Below are positions 45,313-55,740 of a stretch of DNA of 64,000 bases, in pieces. The DNA is taken from contig OZ345361.1 of assembly GCA_977006965.1 (NCBI GenBank), forward strand, positions 1,488,001 through 1,552,000. Reading direction: 5' to 3'. The translations under genes were made by a program, and so were the position numbers. How positions within the stretch are numbered: position 1 is the stretch's first letter; every line of letters begins with the position of its first letter. Origin of the DNA: Phymatolithon calcareum. Taxonomy: Eukaryota > Rhodophyta > Florideophyceae > Hapalidiales. Below the pieces are notes generated by a model. It saw only the letters and a program-made list of their open reading frames with translations. It was not told where the DNA came from and did no database searches.

Positions 45313-45746
45313 TGTAAGGGAATGGCCTCCTTATGCTTCTTAGCCTTACAGTTATTTTATACTTTTATGCCATTATGTATTTCTATGTTCTAGCTCTGTT
45401 ATATTAGTCCTTATGCCTAGTAGGCATCATGTAAGGTGTAATTATAGATGTGATGGCAACTTATTCTTACCATCTAGCACCTTATTCCATAATGGCAAGT
45501 ATCTAGAAAACCTATTTGCTATACTCTAGACTACTTCAGCAACTCTATATAAACTCGGAAGCCGGCCCGGAAGGCGAGGCCGGCAACCAATTCAGAGCAA
45601 ACCACCAGACCCTCAACCACCTCCAGAACCAACGAATCCAACCTCGAACCCAACCCTCACCCAAATCCAACCGTACCTCACGTGTCACCTCTCGTGTCAT
45701 ACCACCACCAAAAATTATCAAGTAAGTATCATACACCGCCTCTCAT
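45313..45746 (+). repeat. 5' LTR of the gypsy element
   Basis: Starts TGTAAGGGAATGGCCTCC. A TATATAAACTCGGAAGCCGG stretch (about 45546) looks like the TATA box. It ends CACCGCCTCTCA. Confidence 0.95.
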
Positions 45747-45748
45747 TT

Positions 45749-45760
45749 GGTAGCACCGGC
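45749..45760 (+). promoter_or_regulatory. Candidate primer-binding site
   Basis: TGGTAGCACCGG begins two bases after the 5' LTR, the expected place and TGG start for pairing with a tRNA 3' CCA end. The tRNA species was not identified. Confidence 0.55.
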
Positions 45761-45913
45761 TACAGCGCATCATATCCGTTCCACAATTGTGACGGTCACC
45801 AGTGCCCTGATTTCCGCGAGCCTTTGAGCTTATCAATTGGAAATTGGTGCATCCGTGACCTTACATAAAAATAATTATATACTGATTATTTTTACCCAAA
45901 TTGGGATTGTGCA

Positions 45914-46447
45914 GTGGATATGATTACAGGGTCGTCACGTATTGTGACTGTGACGAAGCAGACCGTTCCATCACCGCCGATCGTGACCGAACCGGACGAC
46001 TCTTCTCTCTCCGTTTTTATTGGGCGCCCAAAAATAATTCTCGACCTCCGCGTGACTTCCACCCCAACATATCGAATTCCCCGCTCGGCCCCAGTACCTG
46101 TCCCGAAAGGCCCTGAGAAGAAAATCAAGAAAATTTCTGGTCGCAAGTCAAGAGCCGCGGACCAACGCGCGTGCCGTGCCGAGAAGCAGAAGGACCGCCG
46201 TAAAATTCCGTTAAAAAATATCCGGTGTCACTGCAAGCTTTGTGTTGTCACGTGTAACGGTCCCCGGAGCATCGACGACCACATTCGGTCCAAGAAGCAT
46301 CGCCGTAACGTCACGGTACTACATACCGACCTCCACTGCGTGCAGTGCAAGCATGACTTTGAGTCACAGGACCACTTCAAGCGTCACCAGAAGAGCAAGG
46401 CCCACCTCCGCGTTATTGATAACATCAATCGTAAATTATTCCAGTAA
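45914..46447 (+). CDS. Intact ORF with two U1-type C2H2 zinc fingers, upstream of gag
   Basis: An uninterrupted 177-codon frame between the 5' LTR and gag. A Pro-rich N-terminus and a basic stretch (about 66-100) lead into two fingers with identical spacing C-x2-C-x12-H-x5-H: C107/C110/H123/H129 and C142/C145/H158/H164. This is the spacing of U1-C/matrin-type fingers, which bind RNA or dsRNA. It ends 18 nt before the gag ATG. Unlike gag and pol, it has no stop or frameshift. Its role (RNA packaging, suppression of host defence, or a captured host gene) is unknown. Such an ORF is not standard for gypsy elements. Confidence 0.75.
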   Translation: MDMITGSSRIVTVTKQTVPSPPIVTEPDDSSLSVFIGRPKIILDLRVTSTPTYRIPRSAPVPVPKGPEKKIKKISGRKSRAADQRACRAEKQKDRRKIPLKNIRCHCKLCVVTCNGPRSIDDHIRSKKHRRNVTVLHTDLHCVQCKHDFESQDHFKRHQKSKAHLRVIDNINRKLFQ

Positions 46448-46465
46448 TAAAATCAATAAATCAAC

Positions 46466-47230
46466 ATGCAGCCTGGTAGTGATAATTTTTCTCAAGCATC
46501 CAATCAACCTCCTCAGACACCCAATGTACAACAATTAATTGGTGAGCTACACGCCTAATTGGAGGATGCACAGAGAAAAATTAACCAATTATCTGCCAGT
46601 CGTATGAGTGACCGCCAACCTAGAATCAACAAACCATCGTCGTATACTGGAAAAACACCTGTCGAAAGTTGGGCCTATCGCATGGATGCTGAACCGTTTC
46701 GGATCGCTAAACAAGGTCAAACTCGCACGAGACAAATTGAGCGTATGGAAGCAGATCAAGTCAGTCCAAGTCTACAACAATGACTTCCTCACAATCATTG
46801 GAGATATTCCTAACATTTCTATCGACGAAGTCATTGACCGGTACTCTCGAGGTTTAAAGTCGTACATTTGGAAAGAGTTGTGCACCAAGCAGTACCGTAA
46901 TATCAGCGACCTCAGGAGAGATGCCTAACTCGTCGAGAGTGCTCACCGTAGCGGAAAAACGCATCCTCAGGCTCCACCTGCTGCTGGTCCAAAGCAAAAC
47001 CCTGAGTTTTCTCCAATGGATATTGGTAATGTCCAATTGAAAAAACCGACCCAAGAAGACCGAGACAAGTGCATTTCTGAAGGACGTTGCTTGCGTTGTA
47101 GAGAGAAAGGCCACATCGCTCTTAACCGTCCAAAAAAACGTCAAGAGGAACTGAGCTTAGCCGATTCCAACTCTCTAGCTAGTTCAGTTCCAAACACTTC
47201 CGAAAAATTTGAAAAACACAAAAACGAAGG
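46466..47230 (+). pseudogene. Gypsy gag with CCHC-like knuckle
   Basis: Starts at ATG 46466 (MQPGSDNFSQ), is interrupted by TAA near 46556 and shifts frame near 46700. It contains a capsid-like region ending ELCTKQYRNISDLRRDA and a knuckle CLRCREKGHIALN, in which Asn replaces the last Cys. Non-functional as it stands. Confidence 0.75.
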
Positions 47231-47664
47231 ACTGCTTCAGCCCCAATCATCGCATGCTGTGCTATTTAACTTAACTCCCCTTTATGTTATTTATGGCTCC
47301 GCAAACAAGCGCAAGTGCCGGATTCTATTTGACCACGGCTCAACAGTAAGTCTAATATCCTCACAGTTCGCTGATGAACTCGGTCTCACTCGTGTCCCAT
47401 CAGACGAGAGTGCCTAAATGGCTGACGGGACCGAAAGAACAATGAGGAAATTCGCTAAATGGCCACCAAAAGTGGTCAAAGTACGCTAAACATCCACCCA
47501 AGCCAAAACTACTACTCATCCGTTACGTAGAGGCTGACAGTTGCGTTTTTTGGAGGGAAAAGGGAAGTAGCTGCTACTTCCTCTTGATCCAAGGTTTGTG
47601 CACATCCTCGAATTCGTCTGACAAGCCCAACGCATAACGCTCCCGCACTACTCACTCTGAAACC

Positions 47665-47984
47665 ATGAACAAGAAGGAGCTCGTGCTACAGGTGAGCGAC
47701 TACGTTGGATCAAGCTTCGACGATGTTGTTAACGTCGTGATCTCCCACAACTCGTGGAGAGGAGCAACAAGCAGCGTCTGACACTCATCTGTAGCCAGCG
47801 CACAGCTTGCACCTTCCACGTGGACGTCAGCGCGCTGCCGAGCGTCGGCGGTGTCAGGATCACCAAGTCAATCGGACACAGCACGGTCTGTATCGTTCTG
47901 GAGAGGAAGCTCTTCCAGCTGAGTGAACTCTTTACCTATGCGATGCCGAAGGCCAGAGTTGTCGCCTGTCTGTTGGAATCATAA
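47665..47984 (+). pseudogene. MULE transposase N-terminal relic
   Basis: The frame from ATG 47665 (MNKKELVLQVSDYVGSSFDD) corresponds to the truncated start in MULE 1 and 2. After a frameshift it continues in ORF 47754-47984 with CTFHVDVSALPSVGGVRITK, like the MuDR-type DNA-binding domain (C...VR.......H..C). The rest of the gene is missing in this orientation. Confidence 0.6.
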
Positions 47985-48211
47985 GTCGTTAGGGTGAAAA
48001 GCTGTCCCTGAGTCACGGAGGTCAGGTGGGCTGCGTCAACATTGACGAAACCGTTGTAGGCCGCCCAGGTGTCCATGGTGCCCTTTGAGCAGCAGAAAAT
48101 GCTGTGAAGCTGCTGCCGTATCGTCCCAGAAAGAGGATTTGTGGTGAGCGTGTACACTCCGCCGGGATCGTGTTGCGACCTCACCGCCTTCGACGACGGA
48201 GATGCTACCAA
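47936..48211 (-). pseudogene. MULE transposase catalytic-core fragment, inverted
   Basis: The minus-strand frame contains VDAAHLTSVTQGQLFTLTTY followed by DSNRQATTLAFGIA, the first catalytic Asp and the D-x-N...LAF strand of the MULE DDE domain. It points opposite to the N-terminal piece in the same element. Confidence 0.7.
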
Positions 48212-48769
48212 TAGTTGCGACGAGGAGCTAAACCAGAGAGAGTAGCGTACGCAATAAATTTCACTGTCGCATAGAGTGCTCTAAGAAACGGATGAGTAGT
48301 AGGTTCGGCTAGGGTGAGTATTGTAGTATATTTTGTAATGCGTGGGTAGTAGTATTGGCTAGGAGTGGATGTTTAGCGTACTTTGACCACTTTTGGTGGC
48401 CATTTAGCGAATTTCCTCAAAGAACAATTGAAATCGGTGGAAATTTTGAAATTATATTCCCCGGATACAAGATACCCTTCAGTTACCCATATGTCAACTT
48501 CAACTATACGACCTCATCCTTGGGAAAGACTGGCTATCTAAACACTCCGCTGTAACAGACTGCGGGAGAAAAGAATTATTTTTCACCTTTCAAGGTACAA
48601 AGACGAGGCTTATACGTAAAGTCGCACACTGACTCAATCTGATCTCGGCTAAAACCCTGGCACGATCCACCAAGAAATCACAAGTGTTTGCTGTGATACT
48701 AAGACCTATACGACCACACAGTAGAAAGAAGTCAGTGGAAGACTCCAACGTTACATCATTGCTTAATGA

Positions 48770-49978
48770 GGCCCAGTCTATACCGCAACAAATATTCATG
48801 TTGGGGTTTTTTTATCATAGCGAAATTGAATCTGCGAATGCCATTGGCTACAGCACAGCGTAGAAATGCTTTCATCCAACATGCCGACATCCGCCGAGCG
48901 AACAAATTCGACAACCTTTTTTTCGGGGAAAGAGGTTAACTTTGTGTGTTTGTTGGTATTTTCATACTCTCGATCGGTCATTGGCTCCAGATGACCACTT
49001 TCCGCGGGAATAGCCCCGTCGAACCCCCTCCGACGATTCAGCAAAAACTAATACACTACAGCACGGGACACTGCACTGCTACCGACATCAACGTTTCGTC
49101 GAAGGCAACAATGGTCGCCAATGTCGGCCTTCGAGGGGCTATATCTAAGACGGCTAAGGCCGCATGTGCATTCGTAACTGTTGCTGCATCGATCATTCTC
49201 TCAGAAGAAGCTTCGCGCTCCTCTGTTCCGCGCAGAAATGCTCGAATTCGTTCATCATCAAAGATACGAGGCAGCAGCGGTCGCACTGCAAGAAGTGATC
49301 GCCGGTCAAGCGAAGTAGATAGAGAGGCCTCTGCTTGACTTTCGTTCCGCCCTGTCGGAGAGGCCGACTGCACTATGTCTGCAACTTGCACGCCTGCAAG
49401 AGATGCATTTTGTAGATTGGAGCCCGCCCTCGCTACCGTGTTGAATGTTGGGCCCGGCAAGAGTGCTGCAAGTGCACTAACTCTCGCGGATGTAGCTGTA
49501 CTCTCAGTACTTTCGGAACTACCGACAGGAGGAACACCGCTTTGAGAAGGCTCCATAAGTCTTGAGTGCTCCCAGGCGATCAAAGGTTCGATAGCCAAAA
49601 CCAACGAGAACGCAACTTGCTCAGCCTTCGATGATCAGGCACTAATGACCAAACAAAGGGATTGGACGGAAGCCCAAACTCTTTTCCTGTAGTAGGAGTG
49701 GTCCTTCGGAGAAAGGAGAGCATTAGGAACGGATGATGCCCTTTCAGAGGATTGGTTTTCTGTGTGAACGAAATGTCATCGGTTGTGGTATTACCCCAGT
49801 ACGACAAAATCCCTCATCAAGCTTTCTGCTTATCGAAAAGGGCGGGAATGGTGAACACGTTTGGCGAACAAAGTGCCGGTTTCGGTATAGACCGCCGCAG
49901 CAAATTTGTTGCTATGATAAAAATCCTATGATAAGCCAACATGAACATGAACAAATTTGTTGCGGTATAGACCGGGCC
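48770..49978 (-). mobile_element. PIF/Harbinger-like element in gypsy pol
   Basis: A 1209-bp element with terminal inverted repeats GGCCCRGTCTATACCGCAAC continuing AAAT, flanked by TGA (48767-48769 and 49979-49981). Excision would leave gypsy pol in frame across the site, confirming the borders. GGC-starting ends and a 3-bp target duplication fit PIF/Harbinger (usually TWA; here TGA). Minus-strand ORFs (49580-49807, 49056-49604, 48796-49044) may be a broken accessory gene. No DDE transposase was seen. Confidence 0.82.
49056..49604 (-). CDS. Unrecognised 182-residue ORF in the Harbinger-like element
   Basis: Ser/Thr/Ala-rich N-terminal half, then a helical, charged stretch (RIFDDERIRAFLRGTEEREA). 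Harbinger elements often encode a second, Myb-like protein, but no Myb motif is recognisable here. It might be the middle of a longer broken gene with 49580-49807 upstream and 48796-49044 downstream. Confidence 0.35.
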   Translation of the reverse strand: MVLAIEPLIAWEHSRLMEPSQSGVPPVGSSESTESTATSARVSALAALLPGPTFNTVARAGSNLQNASLAGVQVADIVQSASPTGRNESQAEASLSTSLDRRSLLAVRPLLPRIFDDERIRAFLRGTEEREASSERMIDAATVTNAHAALAVLDIAPRRPTLATIVAFDETLMSVAVQCPVL

Positions 49979-51439
49979 TGAGTACAAGGACGTGTTCCCT
50001 AAAGATCTACCAGATAGACTACCTCCGGTTAGAGGTAGCGAATTCAAAATCGAACTGGTACCAGGCGCCGAACCCCAACGAAAAGGACTATCTCGCTTAT
50101 CCGAGAAAGACCTACAAGAACTTCGCAAGCAACTGGCTGACCTATCCAAGAAAGGGTTCATAAGACCAAGCAAAAGCCCTTCGGGAGCTCCAATTATATT
50201 CGTTAATAAGAAGAACGGTGACCTTAGAATGTGTGTCGATTACCGTGCACTGAACAAGCTCACGGTCGAGAACGGATACCCTCTTCCAAGAATCGATGAT
50301 ATATTCGACCGGATTGCAGGAGAAAAGTGTTTTTCGAAGATTGACCTTCGTTCCGAATACCATCAAATCCGAATACCAGATGAATCAATACCAAAGACTG
50401 CGTTTCGAACTAGATATGGACTTTACAAATTTCTAGTCCTTCCGGTCGGACTTACCAATGCTCCAGCGAACTTCATGGATTTAATGAACAAGATATTCCA
50501 TCCGTATCTTGACAAATTCATCAACGTATACCTGGACGATATTCTTATTTACAGTAAGAACTTAGAAGACCACATCAGTCACTTACGTGCGTCCCTGGAA
50601 ATATTGCCTAAAGAGAAGCTTTATGGGAAGCTGTCGAAATGTGAGTTCGCCTTTCAAAGAATTGAGCACTTGGGACAGGTCCTTACCGATAAAGGTATCG
50701 TGATGGATAAGAACAGGGTTAAGCTCAGGTTTCGTGGCCCATTCCGCGACATAAGAAAGACGTTCAGGCGTTCTTAGGCCTTGTCAGCTACTACCGAAGA
50801 TTCATTAAAAACTGTGCCGGAATAGTTAAGCCGCTTACCTTCCTTACAGGAAAGACCGATTTTAAATGGACATCGATAGAAGACAACGCGTTCAAGAAAA
50901 TCAAAAACGCTCTAGTTTCTGCCCCAGTTCTCAAGACTTTCGATCCCAATCTACCAATCATCGTCACCTCTGACGCATCGGACTACGCCATTGGAGCTGT
51001 TCTGGAACAGAAGCACGAAACATCCATACATCCCGTTGCATTTTATTCAAGAACACTGAATACTTCAGCACAAAACTATAGAGTTCACGAACGCGAACTA
51101 CTGGGAATTTTCGAATCACTTCGCGTTTGGCGAGTGTACCTCCATGTACATAAGTTCATCGTCAACACCGATCATCATGCACTGAGATACCTAGAAACCC
51201 AAGAAATTCTATCGAAACGACAAGTTAGGTGGCTTGAGCGGCTCGTAGAATTTGACTTCACCGTCGAATATGTCAAAGGAAAAAACAACATTGTCGCAGA
51301 CGCCTTGTCGCGAAAGGCCCAAGATAAACCGTCGACCACTGAGAACAATCGAGAACTCCTAGATCAAATCTTGACGAAGACAAAGATATTAAATGCTATT
51401 TCAACACTTCAAATGGACCCCCCCCAGACCGAGCAATAA
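49979..51439 (+). pseudogene. Gypsy reverse transcriptase and RNase H
   Basis: RT is complete in 49992-50777: DVFPKDLPDRLPPVRG linker, SPSGAPIIFVNKKNG, CVDYRALN, FSKIDLRSEYHQI and catalytic YLDD (50529-50540). A frameshift near 50750 separates it from the connection (LGLVSYYRRFIKN) and RNase H (TSDASDYAIGAVLEQ, HERELLGIFESL, NTDHHALRYL, NIVADALSRK), which ends at TAA 51437-51439. The catalytic residues are kept; the frameshift disables it. Confidence 0.92.
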
Positions 51440-52581
51440 ATCCAAGACCCATACTTCAAAGAAATTTACCGAAACACCACAGAACCATACGAAATTATAG
51501 ATAAGATTCTCTACGAGGACAGAAAGACTTGCATTCCGCAGGGATCTGTTCGAAACAAAGTCATCTTCGATAACCATGATACGTACTCCTCCGGACACCT
51601 CGGCTTCAAGAAAACACTCCAACGAATTCAGAAGAAGAACCACTGGCCACAAATTGTAAAAACCATTGAACAATACGTGAAGACCTGTGACTTATGTCAA
51701 AAAATAAAAGCATCTACTAAATCACCTATTGGAGAGCTTCAACCTTTGAAACCCCCCACTGAAAAGTAGTCAAGTATAACCATGGATTTCATATCACCTC
51801 TCCCGAAGACAACAAAGAATCACACTGCTATTCTTGTCTTTGTGGATCGACTCAAAAAGATGATTCGCGTATGCCCTACAAATACAAACTTTAGGGCTGA
51901 CGGAGTTGCAAAAATATTTCACGAGAACATCTATCGGCACCACGGACTGCCGCAGCAAATCATTTGCGGCAGGGATAAAATATTTGTCAGTACGTTCTGG
52001 AAATCACTGTTCTCTCTCTTAGGCATAAAGATATCACTATCCTCTGCATACCATCCACAAACAGACGGAAAAACTGAGAGAATGAACAGAAAAATTGAAG
52101 AAATGATACGATCGTATGTTAACACACGACAAGATAATTGGAACAAACATCTTGTGGACGTCGAAGTTGCATATAACTCCGCAATTCATTCCACTACATG
52201 CTTTTCTCTCTTCTTTCTGAACTATGGCACCGAACCAAAGACAACACCACTCGACGTTGTCACTTCTTCTAAAGAACCTGCATCAGATTTCATTCGTGAT
52301 ATGCAAAAAGCCACGAGGTGTGCCCAGGAGAATATTACGAAGTTCAACGAATACATGGTGAGTTATGCCAATAAACGGAGAACTCCTTGCAAAAGGAGCT
52401 ACAAAGACAAGCTGCAAAACTTGTACCGAAATTCATCGGACCTTTCAAAGTTACCGAGAAGATTAACAAAGTTTCTTTCGGGCTAGAACTACCTCGGATT
52501 CTTCTCCAAAGGGGTATACACAATGCATTCCACTCAAGTCTACTTCGACCGTATAACTTAAGGATTCGAGGTGCTCCGTAA
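51440..52581 (+). pseudogene. Gypsy integrase
   Basis: Same frame as RNase H after the stop. It has an HHCC zinc domain (HLGFKKTLQRI...CDLCQK), a TAG near 51768, then the DDE core (TMDFISPLP; GRDKIFVSTFW; AYHPQTDGKTERMN with the final Glu). A frameshift near 52400 leads into KFIGPFKVTEKI...FHSSLLRPY. No chromodomain follows. Inactive because of stops and the frameshift. Confidence 0.9.
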
Positions 52582-52609
52582 ACCAAGAGTCGAGGGCGAC
52601 TCTTCTCCT

Positions 52610-52621
52610 AAGGGGGAGTAA
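52610..52621 (+). promoter_or_regulatory. Polypurine tract
   Basis: AAGGGGGAGTAA lies directly before the 3' LTR, as expected for plus-strand priming. Confidence 0.8.
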
Positions 52622-53053
52622 TGTACGGGAATGGCCTCCTTATGCTTCTTAGCCTTACAGTAATTTTATACTTTTATGCCATTATGTATTTCTATGTTCT
52701 AGCTCTGTTATATTAGTCCTTATGCCTAGTAGGCATCATGTAAGGTGTAATTATAGATGTGATGGCAACTTATTCTTACCATCTAGCACCTTATTCCATA
52801 ATGGCAAGTATCTAGAAAACCTATTTGCTATACTCTAGACTACTTCAGCAACTCTATATAAACTCGGAAGCCGGCCCCGAAGGCGAGGCCGGCAACCAAT
52901 TCAGAGCAAACCACCAGACCCTCAACCACCTCCAGAACCAACGACTCCAACCTCGAACCATCCCTCACCCAAATCCAACCGTACCACACGTGGCACCTCT
53001 CGTGTCATACCACCACCAAAAATTATCAAGTAAGTATCATACACCGCCTTTCA
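52622..53053 (+). repeat. 3' LTR of the gypsy element
   Basis: Collinear with the 5' LTR, starting TGTACGGGAATGG and ending GCCTTTCA, followed by the ATCAG duplication. Confidence 0.95.
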
Positions 53054-53058
53054 ATCAG

Positions 53059-55740
53059 CTGCTCCTGGCTGCATTGTTCCCAAGTACTTGAAAATCGTTA
53101 CATTCTCAAGAGTTTCAGCTCCTATTTTCACCTTTTACATTTCGTTCAGCAGCCCATCTTGTTTCTTACGACGGACAATCTTGTCTGCCGCGGATCCGTA
53201 CCTGCTGGGCACCTTCGGCTTCGGTGCTGATATGACACCCCAATGTTTGTCGTCAAGGCAAAGCGGCTTACGCACCTCTCCATCAAAGTACTCTAATGAT
53301 ACTCTTTTTCTGCTCGGTTGTTCTTTCGGACAGCATAGCAAGCGTCCCAATTAAAGCGCCCCTTGTCGTCCCATTTGCAAAAAGCCAGAATTGTTCCAAC
53401 AGATGGGCATCCATACTCGTCGACGGCTGCGAAACTGGGGATGGGGCGACAATATAAGCGTTCGTGGGTTGCCAGGGATGCCTTGTGTGGAAAATCACTG
53501 CCGCATCTTTCACAAGCAAATTCAAATTCCATTTCCTCTATATCCTGCTCGGTAGTGCAGGATACTGTGCTTTTCGGTTGAATATGTTGTGCAAAACTCT
53601 TGCGTGTAGAAATCTCCAACCCAGCTTCCTCGCAGGCTCCCTCACTAATCTTCGTCATCATGTCGGACGCGTTATGTGCGTTTTCGTCCATAAATACGAC
53701 ATGATCTGCATATTCAATTCAGTCGTGGCTTATTATTGGAGTCCGTCTGATCCGTGACGAGGTGTTGTGCCTTCAAAATTTAAGGTCAAGAGCAATTATA
53801 AATCATTGAAGGCTCAGGATGCCTCCTTAAAGCACACGTCGGTTAACCGTTAAGGGTCGGGAGTATTCCCGTGTGCCTCCTGGAAGCTGCCGTCTGACAG
53901 TGACTTTTGAGCTGTCATACATCATTTTCACGATTCTCACGTATTTATCAGGTACCCGGTATGTGCGTAGTGATTCCAGTAAGAAATCATGTGATATGCT
54001 GTCGAAAGCGGTGCGGAAATCTATGTAAGTAGACACAGATTTTCTGCCCTCTATCGTCTAGGCAAGGATACATGAATTGTCTCGCGTGCCCTGTGATCGT
54101 TGGAACCCAGATTTTGATTCCGGGAAGAGGTCTACAACGAATGAAAGAATCCTGTTCAGGACACATTGAGAGAATCTTGAATGCATATGGTAGAAGGCAA
54201 ACAGCCCTGTAGTTCGAACTCTGTTCTATAGATCCTTTCTTATGTACTATAATCAAGGCTCCGACGGAGAGGTCCTCAGAAAAATTTTCTTCTTTCCACA
54301 CAGTCATCATGACTTCGGCTAGTGTATCTCTTCCTTCAATGCTGTTTTTGTAGATTTCGACAGGGATTCCATCAACACCAGGCGACGTCCCTTTTTCCTT
54401 GCATTCATGGCACAATAAATTTCTTCACGCTGTAGGTGAGGGACGTCCACCTCGTTCGGGGCGTATGAGGGTGCTTTATCGTCCTGTTTCTTATACTTCC
54501 TTCTATAACGTCAGCCCATGATTTAAGAGCAGCCTCCGACGTAGTGATCAGCATTCCGTTTAGCATTTCGGAGGGTTCACGGAATGCACCCGATTTCTGA
54601 TTCCTCAGGTGTTTCACGAGCCTGGAGTCCTGGACAGCTCCCTGTGGTCGCCGCTTCTGTCAGCGGTTTGCATCGTGGGCTCGGTAGTCGTCTCTGTAGG
54701 ACCTGTATATGGCCCAGTTAAGCTGTTTCTGTCGAATTCGCTCAATGTGTGGCCTTCTAGCTCTCTTCTTTTAAGCAGTTTAGTTCTCCTCTCGCTAGTT
54801 ATGTGTTTTCTCGTTGCTTTCGGTACTACTGGGAGTAAGTCGAAAGCAGATTGAACAGCTTTTAGAAGTCTCATCCAGAGCAGAACATTTTTGTTTGTCT
54901 CTGGCAGTTTCTCCAACGTCGAATTGACCGAGTTGTCGAGTTTTTGGGCTAGATTCTGATCTTGACTGAGCACCGAAAAGTCCCTTTGCGGCTGTTTGCG
55001 AAGTGCCTCTGGACGGAGCTTGATGAATGCCGTGAGTGATCCTTGATCATACTTTCCCCTACCAGAACAACATATGCTTACATCCCACTTCACTTTGGGT
55101 TGTTGGATCGCCGACGGCCACATTCGAGACGTGATAATGTAGTCAATTTGAGACGGGAGAGTCCTGGCACTTTATTCATGTATGTACACGGAGAGCGCCG
55201 TTTTAACCGGATGAAAGTATTTATAGGGCGCTCGTGGTTCGTACTTTTGGATTAAGCGATGAAGCATTTTCCGTCTTTGTCCGATTTGGTGTACATGCAC
55301 AAGCGTTCGACTAGTGAGCCCCCACCAGCATTCCTTTGCAGTCTGCTGTTAAAGTCTCCTAGCAGTATCACACAATCGCTTTGACTCGTCGAAGAGCTTG
55401 TACGTGTCCTTTTGAGCCGTCCTCGTTCGTCCTTGATGAGGGATGTAGACGCAAATTACAAACAAATTGCACCACGTTGTCCTGATTCTGCGGAACACAA
55501 TCCTGCTACTGAGAATTCCAGCGTAGGTAACTGCTGCCCTGTAGCGCCTTGACAACATGATCGCGGTGTCGGAGAATCCGTCTCCGTCCGGTGGCGCTCC
55601 CGAGTAGAGCAGGTTTCGGGCACTTCTCCACTTCTACGTCTCGGTGATTCCGATGACATTTATGCCCAATTCTTCTAAGTGCGTCACCGTTCAGCGCAAG
55701 AGTCCTCCACAGTTCCATGTTCCGATTTTGAGTAATTCGA
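53059..55740 (-). pseudogene. Non-LTR retrotransposon (endonuclease-RT), decayed, split by gypsy
   Basis: Read on the minus strand. First are endonuclease pieces (55349-55718, NLFVICVYIPHQGRTRTAQK). Next is a linker ORF (54614-55123), then RT N-terminal blocks (53987-54415: GTSPGVDGIPVEIYK, IIVHKKGS, SNYRAVCLL). The palm follows (53827-54036: IDFRTAFDSISHDFLLESL). The motif C region reads YADH in place of YADD (about 53695-53710), then a GLEISTRKS block and a C-x2-C-x12-H-x4-C finger (53293-53691). The thumb continues across the gypsy insertion at 44820-45307. Many stops and frameshifts. Confidence 0.85.

Larger units (their letters stand above)
47444..48418. mobile_element. MULE derivative 3
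   Basis: A 975-bp element with a perfect 54-bp terminal inverted repeat beginning GAGGAAATTCGCTAAATGGC and a 10-bp duplication AAAGAACAAT (47434-47443 and 48419-48428). It belongs to the same family as MULE 1 and 2 but is more diverged in its ends. It carries a transposase N-terminus on the plus strand (47665-47984) and a piece of the catalytic core on the minus strand (47936-48211), so its interior has been rearranged by inversion. Confidence 0.95.
47231..48766 (+). pseudogene. Gypsy protease region, split by MULE 3
   Basis: 47231-47433 encodes an aspartic protease with ILFDHGSTVSLISS (DHGS where D-S/T-G is usual), then a TAA at about 47415. After the MULE (47444-48418) the frame resumes at 48429 towards the RT linker, with further stops. 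The linker is cut again at 48767 by the Harbinger-like element. Confidence 0.7.
45313..53053 (+). mobile_element. Ty3/gypsy LTR retrotransposon, complete but mutated
   Basis: Two LTRs (434 and 432 bp) begin TGTA and end TCA, flanked by ATCAG at 45308-45312 and 53054-53058. Internal order is zinc-finger ORF, gag, protease, RT, RNase H, integrase. A MULE (47444-48418) and a Harbinger-like element (48770-49978) are inserted. Removing both keeps pol in frame at each junction, which shows they landed after the gypsy element was assembled. About ten differences between LTRs, mostly in the 3' third, suggest moderate age. Confidence 0.95.
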
